Part shown: in pieces, positions 33,171-41,102 of the stretch | Position numbering within the stretch: position 1 is the first letter of the stretch | Layout: every line of letters starts with the position of its first letter | From: Sphingopyxis macrogoltabida | GTDB lineage: Bacteria > Pseudomonadota > Alphaproteobacteria > Sphingomonadales > Sphingomonadaceae | DNA length: 64,000 bases | Direction of reading: 5' to 3' | Assembly (NCBI RefSeq): GCF_001314325.1 | Contig: NZ_CP009429.1 | Span: forward strand, 4,960,501-5,024,500 | The notes under the pieces: generated by a model | Databases searched by the model: none | Seen by the model: only the letters and a program-made list of their open reading frames with translations | Told to the model about the DNA's origin: nothing | Program-made: the position numbers and the translations under genes

Positions 33171-33542
33171 CTATAGACGCGGTGCGGGCGAAGGCCAAGT
33201 GAGGCGGATCACAGGCCGCTCGCCCCGTAGCTCGGCGATCTCTGCCATCCGTCCGCGGACGATGCCCCGGCGGACATAGCGGGCACAGCCCGGATCGGTG
33301 TCGATTGCGGCCTGGGTCAGCCGACGGAAACCGGCGTGCGCGAGGATCAGGCGATGCGCCTCATCGATTGAAACGCCGAAGACCGACCGGACGATCTTGA
33401 CCAGTTCGAACCAATTGGCAGGCCGATCCGACAAGTCGTTCCATGGCCTGCGGCTTCGGTACATATCCTCGATGACATCGAACGCCGGGTCGGCGGCACG
33501 CTGGCGATTATAGAAATCGGCAGCAGCGGGCCACTCGCTCAC
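33171..33542 (-). CDS. Hypothetical protein behind tldD
   Basis: 123 aa from GTG at 33542, one base after the tldD stop. Predominantly helical: DFYNRQRAADPAFDVIEDMYRSRRPWNDL, ANWFELVKIVRSVFGVSIDEAHRLILAH. No signal, no motif I recognise. The tight spacing to tldD suggests co-transcription. It may be spurious in its last third, but the reading lacks an alternative frame of better quality. Confidence 0.55.
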   Translation of the reverse strand: MSEWPAAADFYNRQRAADPAFDVIEDMYRSRRPWNDLSDRPANWFELVKIVRSVFGVSIDEAHRLILAHAGFRRLTQAAIDTDPGCARYVRRGIVRGRMAEIAELRGERPVIRLTWPSPAPRL

Positions 33543-33543
33543 G

Positions 33544-34986
33544 TCAGGCCGTCCCGCCCACCGTCAGCCCGCTGACCAGCAGCGTCGGCTGGCCGACCCC
33601 GGCGGGGACGCTCTGGCCGCCTTTGCCGCAAATGCCGATGCCCTCGTCGATTGCCATGTCGTTGCCGATGCCGGTGACCTTGGTCAGCACGCTCGGCCCG
33701 TCGCCGATCAGGGTCGCCCCCTTGATCGAGTCGCCCAGCTTGCCATTCTCGATCTTGTACGCCTCGGTGCAGGAAAAGACGAACTTGCCCGACACGATAT
33801 CGACCTGTCCGCCGCCGAAGCTCTTGGCGAAAATGCCGTTCTTGACCCGGCTCAGCAGTTCGGCGGGATCGTCGTTGCCGCCGCGCATGAAGGTGTTGGT
33901 CATCCGCGGCATCGGCGCGTGCGCGAAGCTTTCGCGGCGTCCGTTGCCGGTCGGCTCGACGCCCATCAGGCGCGCGTTGAGGCGGTCCTGCATATAGCCC
34001 TTCAAAATGCCGTCCTCGATCAGCACCGTCTCGCCGGTCGGCGTGCCTTCGTCGTCGATGCTGAGCGAGCCGCGGCGGCCGCCGCCGACCGGGCTTTCCA
34101 TCGCGCCGTCGTCGACGACCGTCACGCCGGGCGCCGCCACGCGCTCGCCGATGCGGCCCGAAAAAGCGCTGGTGCCCTTGCGGTTGAAATCGCCTTCGAG
34201 CCCGTGGCCGACCGCCTCGTGGAGCAGCACGCCGGGCCAGCCGGGGCCGAGCAGTACGGTGAATTCGCCCGCGGGGGCGTCGACCGCGCGAAGGTTGACG
34301 AGCGCCTGCGCCAGCGCCTCGTCGATGGCGCGGTTCCACTGCGCTTCCTCGAACAGATGATCGTACATGTACCGGCCGCCGAGCCCGAAATAGCCGCTCT
34401 CGCGCCGCCCGTTCTCCTCGACGACGATCGAGACGTTGAGGCGGACGAGGGGGCGGATGTCGGTCGCGAGGAAACCGTCGGCGCGGACGATCTCGACCAC
34501 CGACCAGCTCCCGGCGAGCGCGACCGAGACCTGCACGACGCGCGGATCGCGCGCCCGTGCGGCGGCATCGACCTGCTGGCACAGCTCGACCTTCTTCGCG
34601 AAGGGGATGAGGTCGAGCGGGTTCGCCTCGTCATAAAGATGGCGGTTGGTGCGCGGCGGCGGCCCGGCGGGGGCCTGCGTCGCCGGGTCGAGCAGGGCGA
34701 GCGTCTCGGCGGCGCGGCGAATCGCGCCGGCACTGACGTCGCTCGCGTGCGCAAAGCCCGTCATCTCGCCCGACACGGCGCGCAGGCCGAAACCGGCATC
34801 GGTCGAATAATCGGCGGTCTTCAGCCGCCCGTCGTCGAAACCGAAGCTCTCGGTGGCGCGATATTGCAAGTAAAGCTCGCCGTCGTCGGCTTTGGCGAGC
34901 GCCTCGCGCGCCAGCTTCTGCGCCAGATCGGGGTCGAGCGCGTCGGCGCGGTAGAGAAAGCGGCGGGGGTCGGTGGGGCTTGTCAT
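33544..34986 (-). CDS. tldD: Metallopeptidase TldD
   Basis: 480 aa from ATG at 34986; upstream frame extends 55 codons into the intergenic repeat and is rejected. The zinc motif HEAVGHGLEGD (HExxxH with a downstream Glu) is intact, with PGWPGVLLHEAVGHG typical, and further blocks SFGGGQVDIVSGKFVFSC and GDGPSVLTKVTGIGNDMAI complete. TldD pairs with TldE/PmbA to trim peptides, for instance in microcin or CcdA turnover; the partner is not in this window. Confidence 0.95.
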   Translation of the reverse strand: MTSPTDPRRFLYRADALDPDLAQKLAREALAKADDGELYLQYRATESFGFDDGRLKTADYSTDAGFGLRAVSGEMTGFAHASDVSAGAIRRAAETLALLDPATQAPAGPPPRTNRHLYDEANPLDLIPFAKKVELCQQVDAAARARDPRVVQVSVALAGSWSVVEIVRADGFLATDIRPLVRLNVSIVVEENGRRESGYFGLGGRYMYDHLFEEAQWNRAIDEALAQALVNLRAVDAPAGEFTVLLGPGWPGVLLHEAVGHGLEGDFNRKGTSAFSGRIGERVAAPGVTVVDDGAMESPVGGGRRGSLSIDDEGTPTGETVLIEDGILKGYMQDRLNARLMGVEPTGNGRRESFAHAPMPRMTNTFMRGGNDDPAELLSRVKNGIFAKSFGGGQVDIVSGKFVFSCTEAYKIENGKLGDSIKGATLIGDGPSVLTKVTGIGNDMAIDEGIGICGKGGQSVPAGVGQPTLLVSGLTVGGTA

Positions 34987-35065
34987 CACGCAGATATAGG
35001 GGCGCGAGCCATCGACGCAAAGGCCCGTTCGCAGCGAGGCGATAGCACGCGGGCCGGGCTGTCGG

Positions 35066-35200
35066 TTTTGGGGTAGGGAGCGGACGTTCCATACCCCAAC
35101 CTTCGTCATTCCCGCGAAAGCGGGAACCCAGTGTGGGGTAAGCCGACGCACGCTCTGGGTTCCCGCTTTCGCGGGAATGACGAAGTTAGGAACGTCCGCT
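35066..35200. repeat. Composite intergenic repeat (block A plus REP-like pair)
   Basis: Block A (TTTTGGGGTAGGGAGCGGAC start, 35066-35090) precedes a perfect 31-bp inverted pair: 35101-35131 (CTTCGTCATTCCCGCGAAAG, continuing) and 35155-35185. The outer AGCGGACGTTCC (35079-35090) is matched by GGAACGTCCGCT (35189-35200), so the whole element is inverted. It sits between tldD and the DUF4402 gene, which accounts for most of that gap. Confidence 0.85.
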
Positions 35201-35223
35201 TTCGCCCGTCAGCGGACACTGAT

Positions 35224-35778
35224 CTAGAGATAGTTTACGGTCAGCGTGAACGTCCCGCTGTAATCGCCGTCGGGCTGGTTCGCCGGAACGGTCAGCGTGC
35301 CGCCGATATAATAGGTCTGCACCCCGCTCGGCAGCAGCGTCGAGCCGAGCAGCGCGATGCCGCCGCCGCTGGTGCTCGCGGCGCGGACGAGGCTGGCGGT
35401 CATCGTCGGCGCGCCGCCGCCGGCGCGCGCCAGCGTCACCGACGTGCTGCCCGAAACGGTGATCAGCAGGATGCCGCCGGTGCCCTGAAAGACCGCGCGC
35501 TGCGCGTCGTTGCCGACCGGCGACACGCCGCCGCTCGTCGTGCGCGCGCCGGTCAGGGCATTGACGGTAACCGTGCCGCCCGTCGCGCCGCTGACCAGCG
35601 TCCCGAAATCGAGATCGTCGGTCTTGATCAGCGTGTTCGGGCGGACGATCGCCGCATTGGCGGTGACACTGGTATCGGCCGCGCTGGCCGGCACGCACAG
35701 CGCGGCACCCGCCGCCGCCATGCCGATGGTCAGGGCGCGCGCGGCGCCCCGACAGTTTCTGGTCCCTCGAATCCCCAC
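35224..35778 (-). CDS. Exported DUF4402 protein (pilin/spore-coat-U-like)
   Basis: 184 aa from GTG at 35778, which has AGGAG 6 to 11 bases before it; an ATG at 35823 would add 15 poor residues. Signal peptide to about residue 34 (CVPASA-A). Body is beta-strand-rich with many Gly, Ser and Thr: LDFGTLVSGATGGTVTVNA, GGILLITVSGSTSVTL, closing PDGDYSGTFTLTVNYL. This is the DUF4402/SCP2-like pilus-subunit fold, which ends in a donor strand. No chaperone or usher lies nearby. Confidence 0.85.
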   Translation of the reverse strand: MGIRGTRNCRGAARALTIGMAAAGAALCVPASAADTSVTANAAIVRPNTLIKTDDLDFGTLVSGATGGTVTVNALTGARTTSGGVSPVGNDAQRAVFQGTGGILLITVSGSTSVTLARAGGGAPTMTASLVRAASTSGGGIALLGSTLLPSGVQTYYIGGTLTVPANQPDGDYSGTFTLTVNYL

Positions 35779-35860
35779 GATTCTGCTCCTGTCTGGCACA
35801 GACCATGCCAGCCGGACCTTCATCGAGGATGCACGGGCGTGGTAAAAAACGCGTTTACCC

Positions 35861-36376
35861 TTACTCGCACGGATACCAGCGGCCATCGGATGCGCGATAG
35901 CTGTCGCTCTTCACATCGTAGGTGCCATAGCGGTCCTCGCAATATTCGCGGCGCTGGCGTTCCTTCTTCTTCTTGTTTTCGCTGCTGGCGATCGCCGCGA
36001 CAAGGCCGCCGACCACAACCGCGCCGACCGCGCCCGCCACGACGCCGTCCTTCTTGGCATCCTTGCGCTTCTTGCGCTCCCATTCGCGGCGATCGCGGTC
36101 GCGGTCGCGATCGCGATCACGGGCGTGGCGATCCTTGCGGTCGTAGCGGTCCTTGTCCCAACGCGCGCGCTCACGTTCGCGTTCGCGCTCGCGATCACGT
36201 TCCTGCTCGCGCTCGCAATTCACCCGGCTTCTTCCGTCGAGACCGCGGCAGGTGCGGACGCTCTCCCAGCTCTGGGCGGCCGCCGGCGCACTCACCGGCA
36301 CAAACGCCACGATATAGGCCAGGGCTCCGGCGGACAAAGCCAGACGACGACAAAGGGATGCCACGTTTTTCTCCAT
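35861..36376 (-). CDS. Exported glycine-zipper protein with Arg/Asp repeat
   Basis: 171 aa from ATG at 36376, or longer from 36400. Signal peptide to about PAAAQ, then a highly charged Arg/Glu and Arg/Asp-rich run (about 55-105), a glycine-zipper membrane segment (GVVAGAVGAVVVGGLVAAI), and a Cys-containing tail ending RWYPCE. Glycine-zipper proteins sit in the outer membrane or form oligomers. The repeat is encoded by near-perfect GATCGC/GGTCGC hexamer-like DNA, so length variation between strains would be expected. Confidence 0.7.
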   Translation of the reverse strand: MEKNVASLCRRLALSAGALAYIVAFVPVSAPAAAQSWESVRTCRGLDGRSRVNCEREQERDRERERERERARWDKDRYDRKDRHARDRDRDRDRDRREWERKKRKDAKKDGVVAGAVGAVVVGGLVAAIASSENKKKKERQRREYCEDRYGTYDVKSDSYRASDGRWYPCE

Positions 36377-36388
36377 TCTGATCGGTTC

Positions 36389-36407
36389 AGGAGAAAGCAT
36401 TTCTCCT
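36389..36407 (-). promoter_or_regulatory. Short hairpin over the alternative start of the glycine-zipper gene
   Basis: AGGAGAAA (36389-36396), GCA, TTTCTCCT (36400-36407) is a perfect 8-bp hairpin. On the minus strand it contains AGGAG and the ATG at 36400, so in mRNA the ribosome site would be paired. It lies 13 bases upstream of the preferred start at 36376. Confidence 0.45.
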
Positions 36408-36597
36408 TCCGGCGGTAAGACACCGGCGCATGGAGACACCCCCACCAAAAAAGTGCGGGTTGCGTTTGACGCGTTTCGTCGCGGCGGCGGCATCGCCCCG
36501 CGCGGACGGGCGCGAATCTCAAGTGAGCGGAGAATTGGCGCGGTGGCGTCCGCTGGGCAGCGTCAGGGTTGAAGCTGGGATGGCTCCCCGCCGGCGC

Positions 36598-36801
36598 CTA
36601 GCCTTTATCGGCGATCCCGCCGATGAGGATGAAGCGGCGGTCGCAATAGCCGCAGTCGGCAAAGCCTTCGTCGGTATCGATCTCGAGCCACACGCGCGGG
36701 TGGCCGAGCGCGGCGTCGGCCAGTCCGTCGCCGGTCCCGTCGCAGGCGATACGGGTCTTGGGCGTGCGGATCGTTTCGGGGGCGGGGGCTGCGTTGCTCA
36801 T
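36598..36801 (-). CDS. zf-CHCC zinc-finger domain protein (NDUFS6-like)
   Basis: 67 aa. The pattern TRIACDGTGDGLADAALGHPRVWLEID followed by FADCGYCDRRFIL supplies Cys, His and two Cys, the zf-CHCC ligands found in the small subunit of mitochondrial complex I and in bacterial homologues. Start 36801 gives MSNAAPAPE; an ATG six codons upstream is possible. Soluble; its bacterial role is unclear. It is divergent from ku with 131 bases between. Confidence 0.88.
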   Translation of the reverse strand: MSNAAPAPETIRTPKTRIACDGTGDGLADAALGHPRVWLEIDTDEGFADCGYCDRRFILIGGIADKG

Positions 36802-36932
36802 CGAGCGCGCCCATAGCAAGCGGCGAAGGCCGCCGCAATCGGCTGAAATTCGATTCCGGTGCTTCGGGAACGCGCCGCGCCGCCATGCATTGGGACTCGC
36901 GGGGGAGCACCGGCCCGCAGCAGAGGTGAATC

Positions 36933-37823
36933 ATGGCCGCACGCGCTTATTGGAAGGGACAGATCCGGCTCGCGCTGGTGTCGATCCCGGTCGAAATCTA
37001 TCCGGCGACCAAATCGGGCGCGGCGATCAGCTTTCGCCAGATTCACGAACCGAGCGGCAAGCCGGTCAAATATGAAAAGATCGTCCCCGGCATCGGCCCG
37101 ATCGACACCGACGACATCGTCAAGGGCTACGAAATGTCGAAGGGCAATTACGTCCTGCTCGAAGAGGACGAGATCGAGGCGGTGAAGCTCGAGAGCAAGC
37201 GCACGCTCGAACTCGTCCAGTTCGTCGGCACCGACGAGATCGACGTCCTCTATTACACCAAGCCCTATTATGTCGTCCCCGCCGACGAGCTCGCCGAAGA
37301 GGCCTATATCGTGCTGCGCGAAGCGCTCAAACGCACAAAGAAGGTCGGGCTCGGCCAGTTGTCGCTGCGCGGGCAGGAACAGCTCGTCGCGCTCCGCCCG
37401 TGCGGGCGCGGGCTGGTGCTCGAAGTGCTGCGTTACGCCGACGAGGTGAGCAAGGCGGCGAATTATTTCCGCGACGTCGGCACCGGCAAGCCCGACGCCG
37501 ACCTGCTCGACCTCGCCGAAACGCTGATCGGCAAGAAAAGCGGCAAGTTCGACGCGTCCGACTATCATAATCACTATGTCGACGCGCTGAAGCGCGTCAT
37601 CGCGAAGAAGGCGAAGGCCAAGGGCAGGAAGATTCTCGAGGATGTCGAGGAGCCCGCCGCGATCGATCGCGGCTCGAACGTCATCGACCTGATGGCGGCG
37701 CTGAAGGCGTCGGTCGAGGGCAAGAAAAAGCCGCCTGCTACCGCCGAAAAGAAGGCACCGGCGAAGAAAGCTGCGGCGAAGAAGGCACCCGCGCGAAAGG
37801 CGCCGGAACGCAAGCGGGCATAG
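36933..37823 (+). CDS. ku: Bacterial Ku, DNA end-binding protein of NHEJ
   Basis: 296 aa. The Ku core spans 1-255: MAARAYWKGQIRLALVSIPVEIY, FRQIHEPSGKPVKYEKIVPGI, KGYEMSKGNYVLLEEDEI, and the ring-forming KPYYVVPADELAEEAYIVLREAL. The tail (about 255-296) is a Lys/Ala-rich extension (PAKKAAAKKAPARKA), typical of Ku from this group and used for DNA binding and threading. It forms a ring on broken ends and recruits LigD, the next gene. Confidence 0.97.
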   Translation: MAARAYWKGQIRLALVSIPVEIYPATKSGAAISFRQIHEPSGKPVKYEKIVPGIGPIDTDDIVKGYEMSKGNYVLLEEDEIEAVKLESKRTLELVQFVGTDEIDVLYYTKPYYVVPADELAEEAYIVLREALKRTKKVGLGQLSLRGQEQLVALRPCGRGLVLEVLRYADEVSKAANYFRDVGTGKPDADLLDLAETLIGKKSGKFDASDYHNHYVDALKRVIAKKAKAKGRKILEDVEEPAAIDRGSNVIDLMAALKASVEGKKKPPATAEKKAPAKKAAAKKAPARKAPERKRA

Positions 37824-37857
37824 GCAGTGCCCGAGGCCCCCCTTGAACTTTTCCTGT

Positions 37858-37935
37858 CGTCATCCCGGCGAAGGCCGGGATCTCGCCGGTGCGTACCATC
37901 GCGAGGTCGAGATCCCGGCCTTCGCCGGGATGACG
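37858..37935. repeat. REP-like inverted pair between ku and ligD
   Basis: Perfect 28-bp arms: 37858-37885 (CGTCATCCCGGCGAAGGCCG, continuing) and 37908-37935, with 22 bases between. It fills most of the 146 bases separating ku from ligD and would form a long hairpin in a shared transcript. Confidence 0.85.
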
Positions 37936-37969
37936 AAGTAGGCGGTGCTGGTCGCGGAGGTCGGCCCTG

Positions 37970-40486
37970 ATGGCGCGCGCCGATCCTCTTGCCCGATATA
38001 ATGCCAAGCGCGACTTCAAGCTTACCCCCGAACCGGCGGGGAAGGTCGAAAAGGGAGCCGGCAACCGCTTCATCGTCCAGAAGCACGACGCGACGCGGCT
38101 CCACTATGATTTCCGGCTCGAAATCGACGGCGTGCTCAAAAGCTGGGCGGTCACCAAAGGCCCGAGCGCCGATCCGGCCGACAAGCGTCTCGCGGTGCGC
38201 ACCGAAGACCATCCGATGAGCTACGCCGATTTCGAAGGCGTCATCCCCAAGGGCGAATATGGCGGCGGCACGGTGATGCTGTGGGATCGCGGTACCTGGG
38301 CGCCCATCGCGGGCAAGAGCGCGAAGGATATCGAAAAGGGCCATCTCCATTTCACCCTCGACGGCGACCGGATGAAGGGCGAATGGCTGCTCGTCCGCAT
38401 GAAGCCGCGCCCGGGCGAGAAGCGCGAGAACTGGCTGCTGCGCAAGGTCGACGATGCTTTTGCCGGGGGTACCGACGACCTGGTGGGGCGCCGGCTCACC
38501 AGCGTGCTCACCGACCGGACGATGGCCGACATCGCCGCCGACAAGGGCGGCGAACAGTCGCTGCAGGGCGCGAAAGGTGCGGCTTTCGCGAAGAAGATGG
38601 CCGCCGCCGCCGCACATAACAAACAGGTCGCCAAACCCGTCGCCAAGCCGAAGGCAAGCGGCAAGCCGCCGAAATTCCGCCCGCTCCAGCTCGCGACGCT
38701 CGTCGATGCGGTGCCGACCGGGAACGGCTGGTTCCACGAAATCAAATATGACGGCTATCGCGCCGAAATTGCCGCATCGGGGGGTGACGTCCGCGTCTTC
38801 ACGCGCAACGGTCTCGACTGGACCGACAAGTTCGCCCCGCTTGTCCGCCACATCGCGGCGCTCGATCTGCCGCCGTGCCTGATCGACGGCGAGATCGTCG
38901 CTTATGGCAAGGACGGCAATCCCGACTTCTCGGCGCTGCAGGCGGTGCTGAAACGCGGTCACGGCGCGCAGGACGAGGCGACCGCGCTGCATCTTTTCGC
39001 CTTCGATCTCATCGAACAGGACGGCAAATCGCTCGCCAAACTCGGCAATCTCGAACGCAAGGAACGGCTCGAAGCGCTGCTCCGGGGCGCCCGGCCCCCG
39101 ATCGCGGTCGCCGATCATGTCATCGGCGCCGGTGAGACGCTCTATGCCGCGATGTGCGGCGCCGGGCAGGAGGGCATCATCTCGAAGCGCGCCGACGCCG
39201 CTTATTCGGGCCGCCGCTCGAAAAACTGGGTGAAGGTCAAATGCACCCGCCGCCAGGAGTTCATCCTCGTCGGCTGGAATCCGTCATCGGCGAAGGGCCG
39301 CGCCTTTGCCTCGCTCCTCCTCGCCCAGCGCGAGAAAGGCAAGCTCGTCTACAAAGGCAATGTCGGCACCGGTTTCGACGCCGCGATGATGGCCGACCTT
39401 GCGAAGAAATTTGCGGCACGCGAACGCAAGACGGCGCCGGTCGACGTCGATGCGGCCGTCGCGCGCAAGGTCCATTGGCTGAAGCCCGATCTGGTCGCCG
39501 AAATCGCCTTTGCCGAATTCACGGCGGGCGGCTCGGTGCGCCATGCCAGTTTTCTCGGCCTGCGCCGCGACAAGGAGGCGAAAGAGGTGACCCCCGAAAA
39601 GCAGCAGCCGGCGCCCGAGCCGGCGAGCGACGTGACGATCAGCAGCCGCGACCGCGTGATCTTTCCCGAGGCCAAGGCGACCAAGGGCGATCTCGCCGAC
39701 TATTACGCCGCGATCGCGCCGGTGATGCTGCCGCACATGGCGCGCCGCCCGATCAGCCTCGTCCGCTGTCCGCAGGGGCGCGCGAAAAAATGCTTCTTCC
39801 AGAAACACGACAGCGGTTCGTTCGGCGACCATGTCCACCACATCCCGATCCGCGAGAAAGACGGCGGGCACGAGGATTATCTTTATGTCGACGACGCCGA
39901 CGGCATTCTTGCCTGCGTCCAGATGGGGACGATCGAGTTCCACGGCTGGGGCAGCCATGCGGGCGCGCTCGAAAAGCCCGACCGCATGGTTTTCGACCTC
40001 GACCCCGACGAGGGGCTCGCGTTCGCCGATGTGAAAAAGGCCGCCGCCGACATCCGCCGCCAGCTCGCCGACATCGGCCTCGTCAGCTTCGCGATGCTGT
40101 CGGGCGGCAAGGGCGTCCATGTCGTCGTGCCGCTCGATCCGGGGCATGACTGGGATGCGCACAAGGATTTCTCGAAACGCTTTGCCGAGGCGCTCAGCCT
40201 CGCCGAACCCGACCGCTATGTCGCGACGATGAGCAAGGCGAAGCGCAAGGGGAAGATCTTCATCGATTACCTCCGCAACCAGCGCGGCAGCACCGCGATC
40301 ATGCCCTATTCGGCGCGCGCCCGCGAAAATGCGCCGGTCGCGGTGCCGGTCGGCTGGGATGCGCTCGCCGATATCGAAAGCGCCGGGGCGTGGACGATCA
40401 GGGATGCCGCCGCACTGCTCGAACGCGCAGGCAGCGCCGAACTCAAGGGCTGGGGGTTTGCGGGCCAGAAACTTCCGGCGCTGTAG
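37970..40486 (+). CDS. ligD: LigD, multidomain NHEJ ligase (PE-ligase-polymerase)
   Basis: 838 aa in the order phosphoesterase, ligase, polymerase. PE domain about 10-180: KHDATRLHYDFRLEIDG and SYADFEGVIPKGEYGGG. Ligase about 230-540: catalytic Lys259 in EIKYDGYRAEI, the nucleotidyl motifs DGEIVAYG and EGIISKRADA, KNWVKVKC. Polymerase about 560-838: FQKHDSGSFG, catalytic pair Asp676/Asp678 in FDLDPDEG, LSGGKGVHVVVPL and IDYLRNQRGST. All three activities look intact. Ku upstream recruits it to blunt or frayed ends. Confidence 0.97.
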   Translation: MARADPLARYNAKRDFKLTPEPAGKVEKGAGNRFIVQKHDATRLHYDFRLEIDGVLKSWAVTKGPSADPADKRLAVRTEDHPMSYADFEGVIPKGEYGGGTVMLWDRGTWAPIAGKSAKDIEKGHLHFTLDGDRMKGEWLLVRMKPRPGEKRENWLLRKVDDAFAGGTDDLVGRRLTSVLTDRTMADIAADKGGEQSLQGAKGAAFAKKMAAAAAHNKQVAKPVAKPKASGKPPKFRPLQLATLVDAVPTGNGWFHEIKYDGYRAEIAASGGDVRVFTRNGLDWTDKFAPLVRHIAALDLPPCLIDGEIVAYGKDGNPDFSALQAVLKRGHGAQDEATALHLFAFDLIEQDGKSLAKLGNLERKERLEALLRGARPPIAVADHVIGAGETLYAAMCGAGQEGIISKRADAAYSGRRSKNWVKVKCTRRQEFILVGWNPSSAKGRAFASLLLAQREKGKLVYKGNVGTGFDAAMMADLAKKFAARERKTAPVDVDAAVARKVHWLKPDLVAEIAFAEFTAGGSVRHASFLGLRRDKEAKEVTPEKQQPAPEPASDVTISSRDRVIFPEAKATKGDLADYYAAIAPVMLPHMARRPISLVRCPQGRAKKCFFQKHDSGSFGDHVHHIPIREKDGGHEDYLYVDDADGILACVQMGTIEFHGWGSHAGALEKPDRMVFDLDPDEGLAFADVKKAAADIRRQLADIGLVSFAMLSGGKGVHVVVPLDPGHDWDAHKDFSKRFAEALSLAEPDRYVATMSKAKRKGKIFIDYLRNQRGSTAIMPYSARARENAPVAVPVGWDALADIESAGAWTIRDAAALLERAGSAELKGWGFAGQKLPAL

Positions 40487-40508
40487 CAGGCCGGGCGAAG
40501 AAGGGCGG

Positions 40509-40624
40509 CATTGGGGTGGGAGGTGGACGTTCGCTCATTTGTGTACCCCGGCGAAAGCCGGGGCCCAGAGCTATGGAAAGCTGGCCTAGCGTGAATACGC
40601 CCTGGGCCCCGGCTTTCGCCGGGG
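40509..40624. repeat. Composite intergenic repeat after ligD
   Basis: Block A (CATTGGGGTGGGAGGTGGAC, continuing to 40534) precedes a 23-bp inverted pair, 40546-40568 (CCCCGGCGAAAGCCGGGGCC, continuing) and 40602-40624. Each arm has a GAAA or complementary loop. It lies between the convergent ligD and DUF779 genes and may help terminate both. Confidence 0.82.
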
Positions 40625-40686
40625 ATCACGTCAGTTATGTCCGCAACCGGCCGCTGGCCCAAGCGCAGGCGCCGTAAAGCCGCGGC

Positions 40687-41049
40687 TTACGACTCCAGCC
40701 CCAATTCCCGCCGCTCGCTCTCGTCGAACACCCGCCCGCGGGTCAGGAACCTTTGCTCGCGGCCGTTGTCGAGGCTGAACATTCCGCCGCGGCCGGGCAC
40801 GACGTCGAGGATGAGCTGGGTATGCGCCCAGGCATCGCCCTGCGCGCGGCCGATATAGACGGGCGCGCTGCCGACATCGCCAAGGTGGATATCGCCCGCG
40901 CCGATGCGGAAATCGCCCGCCGGATAGCACATCGGCGACGACCCGTCGCAGCAGCCGCCCGACTGGTGGAACAAGATGTCGCCATATTCGGCCTGAAGCT
41001 CGGCGATCAGGGCGAGGGCCGGATCGGTGGCGACAACGCGGGCGGTCAT
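40687..41049 (-). CDS. DUF779 family protein linked to the aldehyde dehydrogenase
   Basis: 120 aa. The sequence FHQSGGCCDGSSPMCYPAGDF with three close cysteines, then IHLGDV, YIGRAQGDAWAHTQLILDVVPGRGGMFSLDNG, is the DUF779 signature. The Cys cluster suggests metal binding. This family is often encoded beside acetaldehyde dehydrogenase and alcohol oxidation genes, as here, 53 bases downstream of aldB. It probably belongs to the same transcript. No activity known. Confidence 0.9.
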   Translation of the reverse strand: MTARVVATDPALALIAELQAEYGDILFHQSGGCCDGSSPMCYPAGDFRIGAGDIHLGDVGSAPVYIGRAQGDAWAHTQLILDVVPGRGGMFSLDNGREQRFLTRGRVFDESERRELGLES

Positions 41050-41102
41050 GCGGCGCCTTTCGACAGGGTGGCCCGCGCGCGGCTGCGCGCGGGCCGGGGA
41101 GG

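Noticed and set aside
36430..36816. Plus-strand open frame of 128 codons
   Set aside because: Low-complexity product; it shadows the zf-CHCC gene and the promoter region of the glycine-zipper gene.
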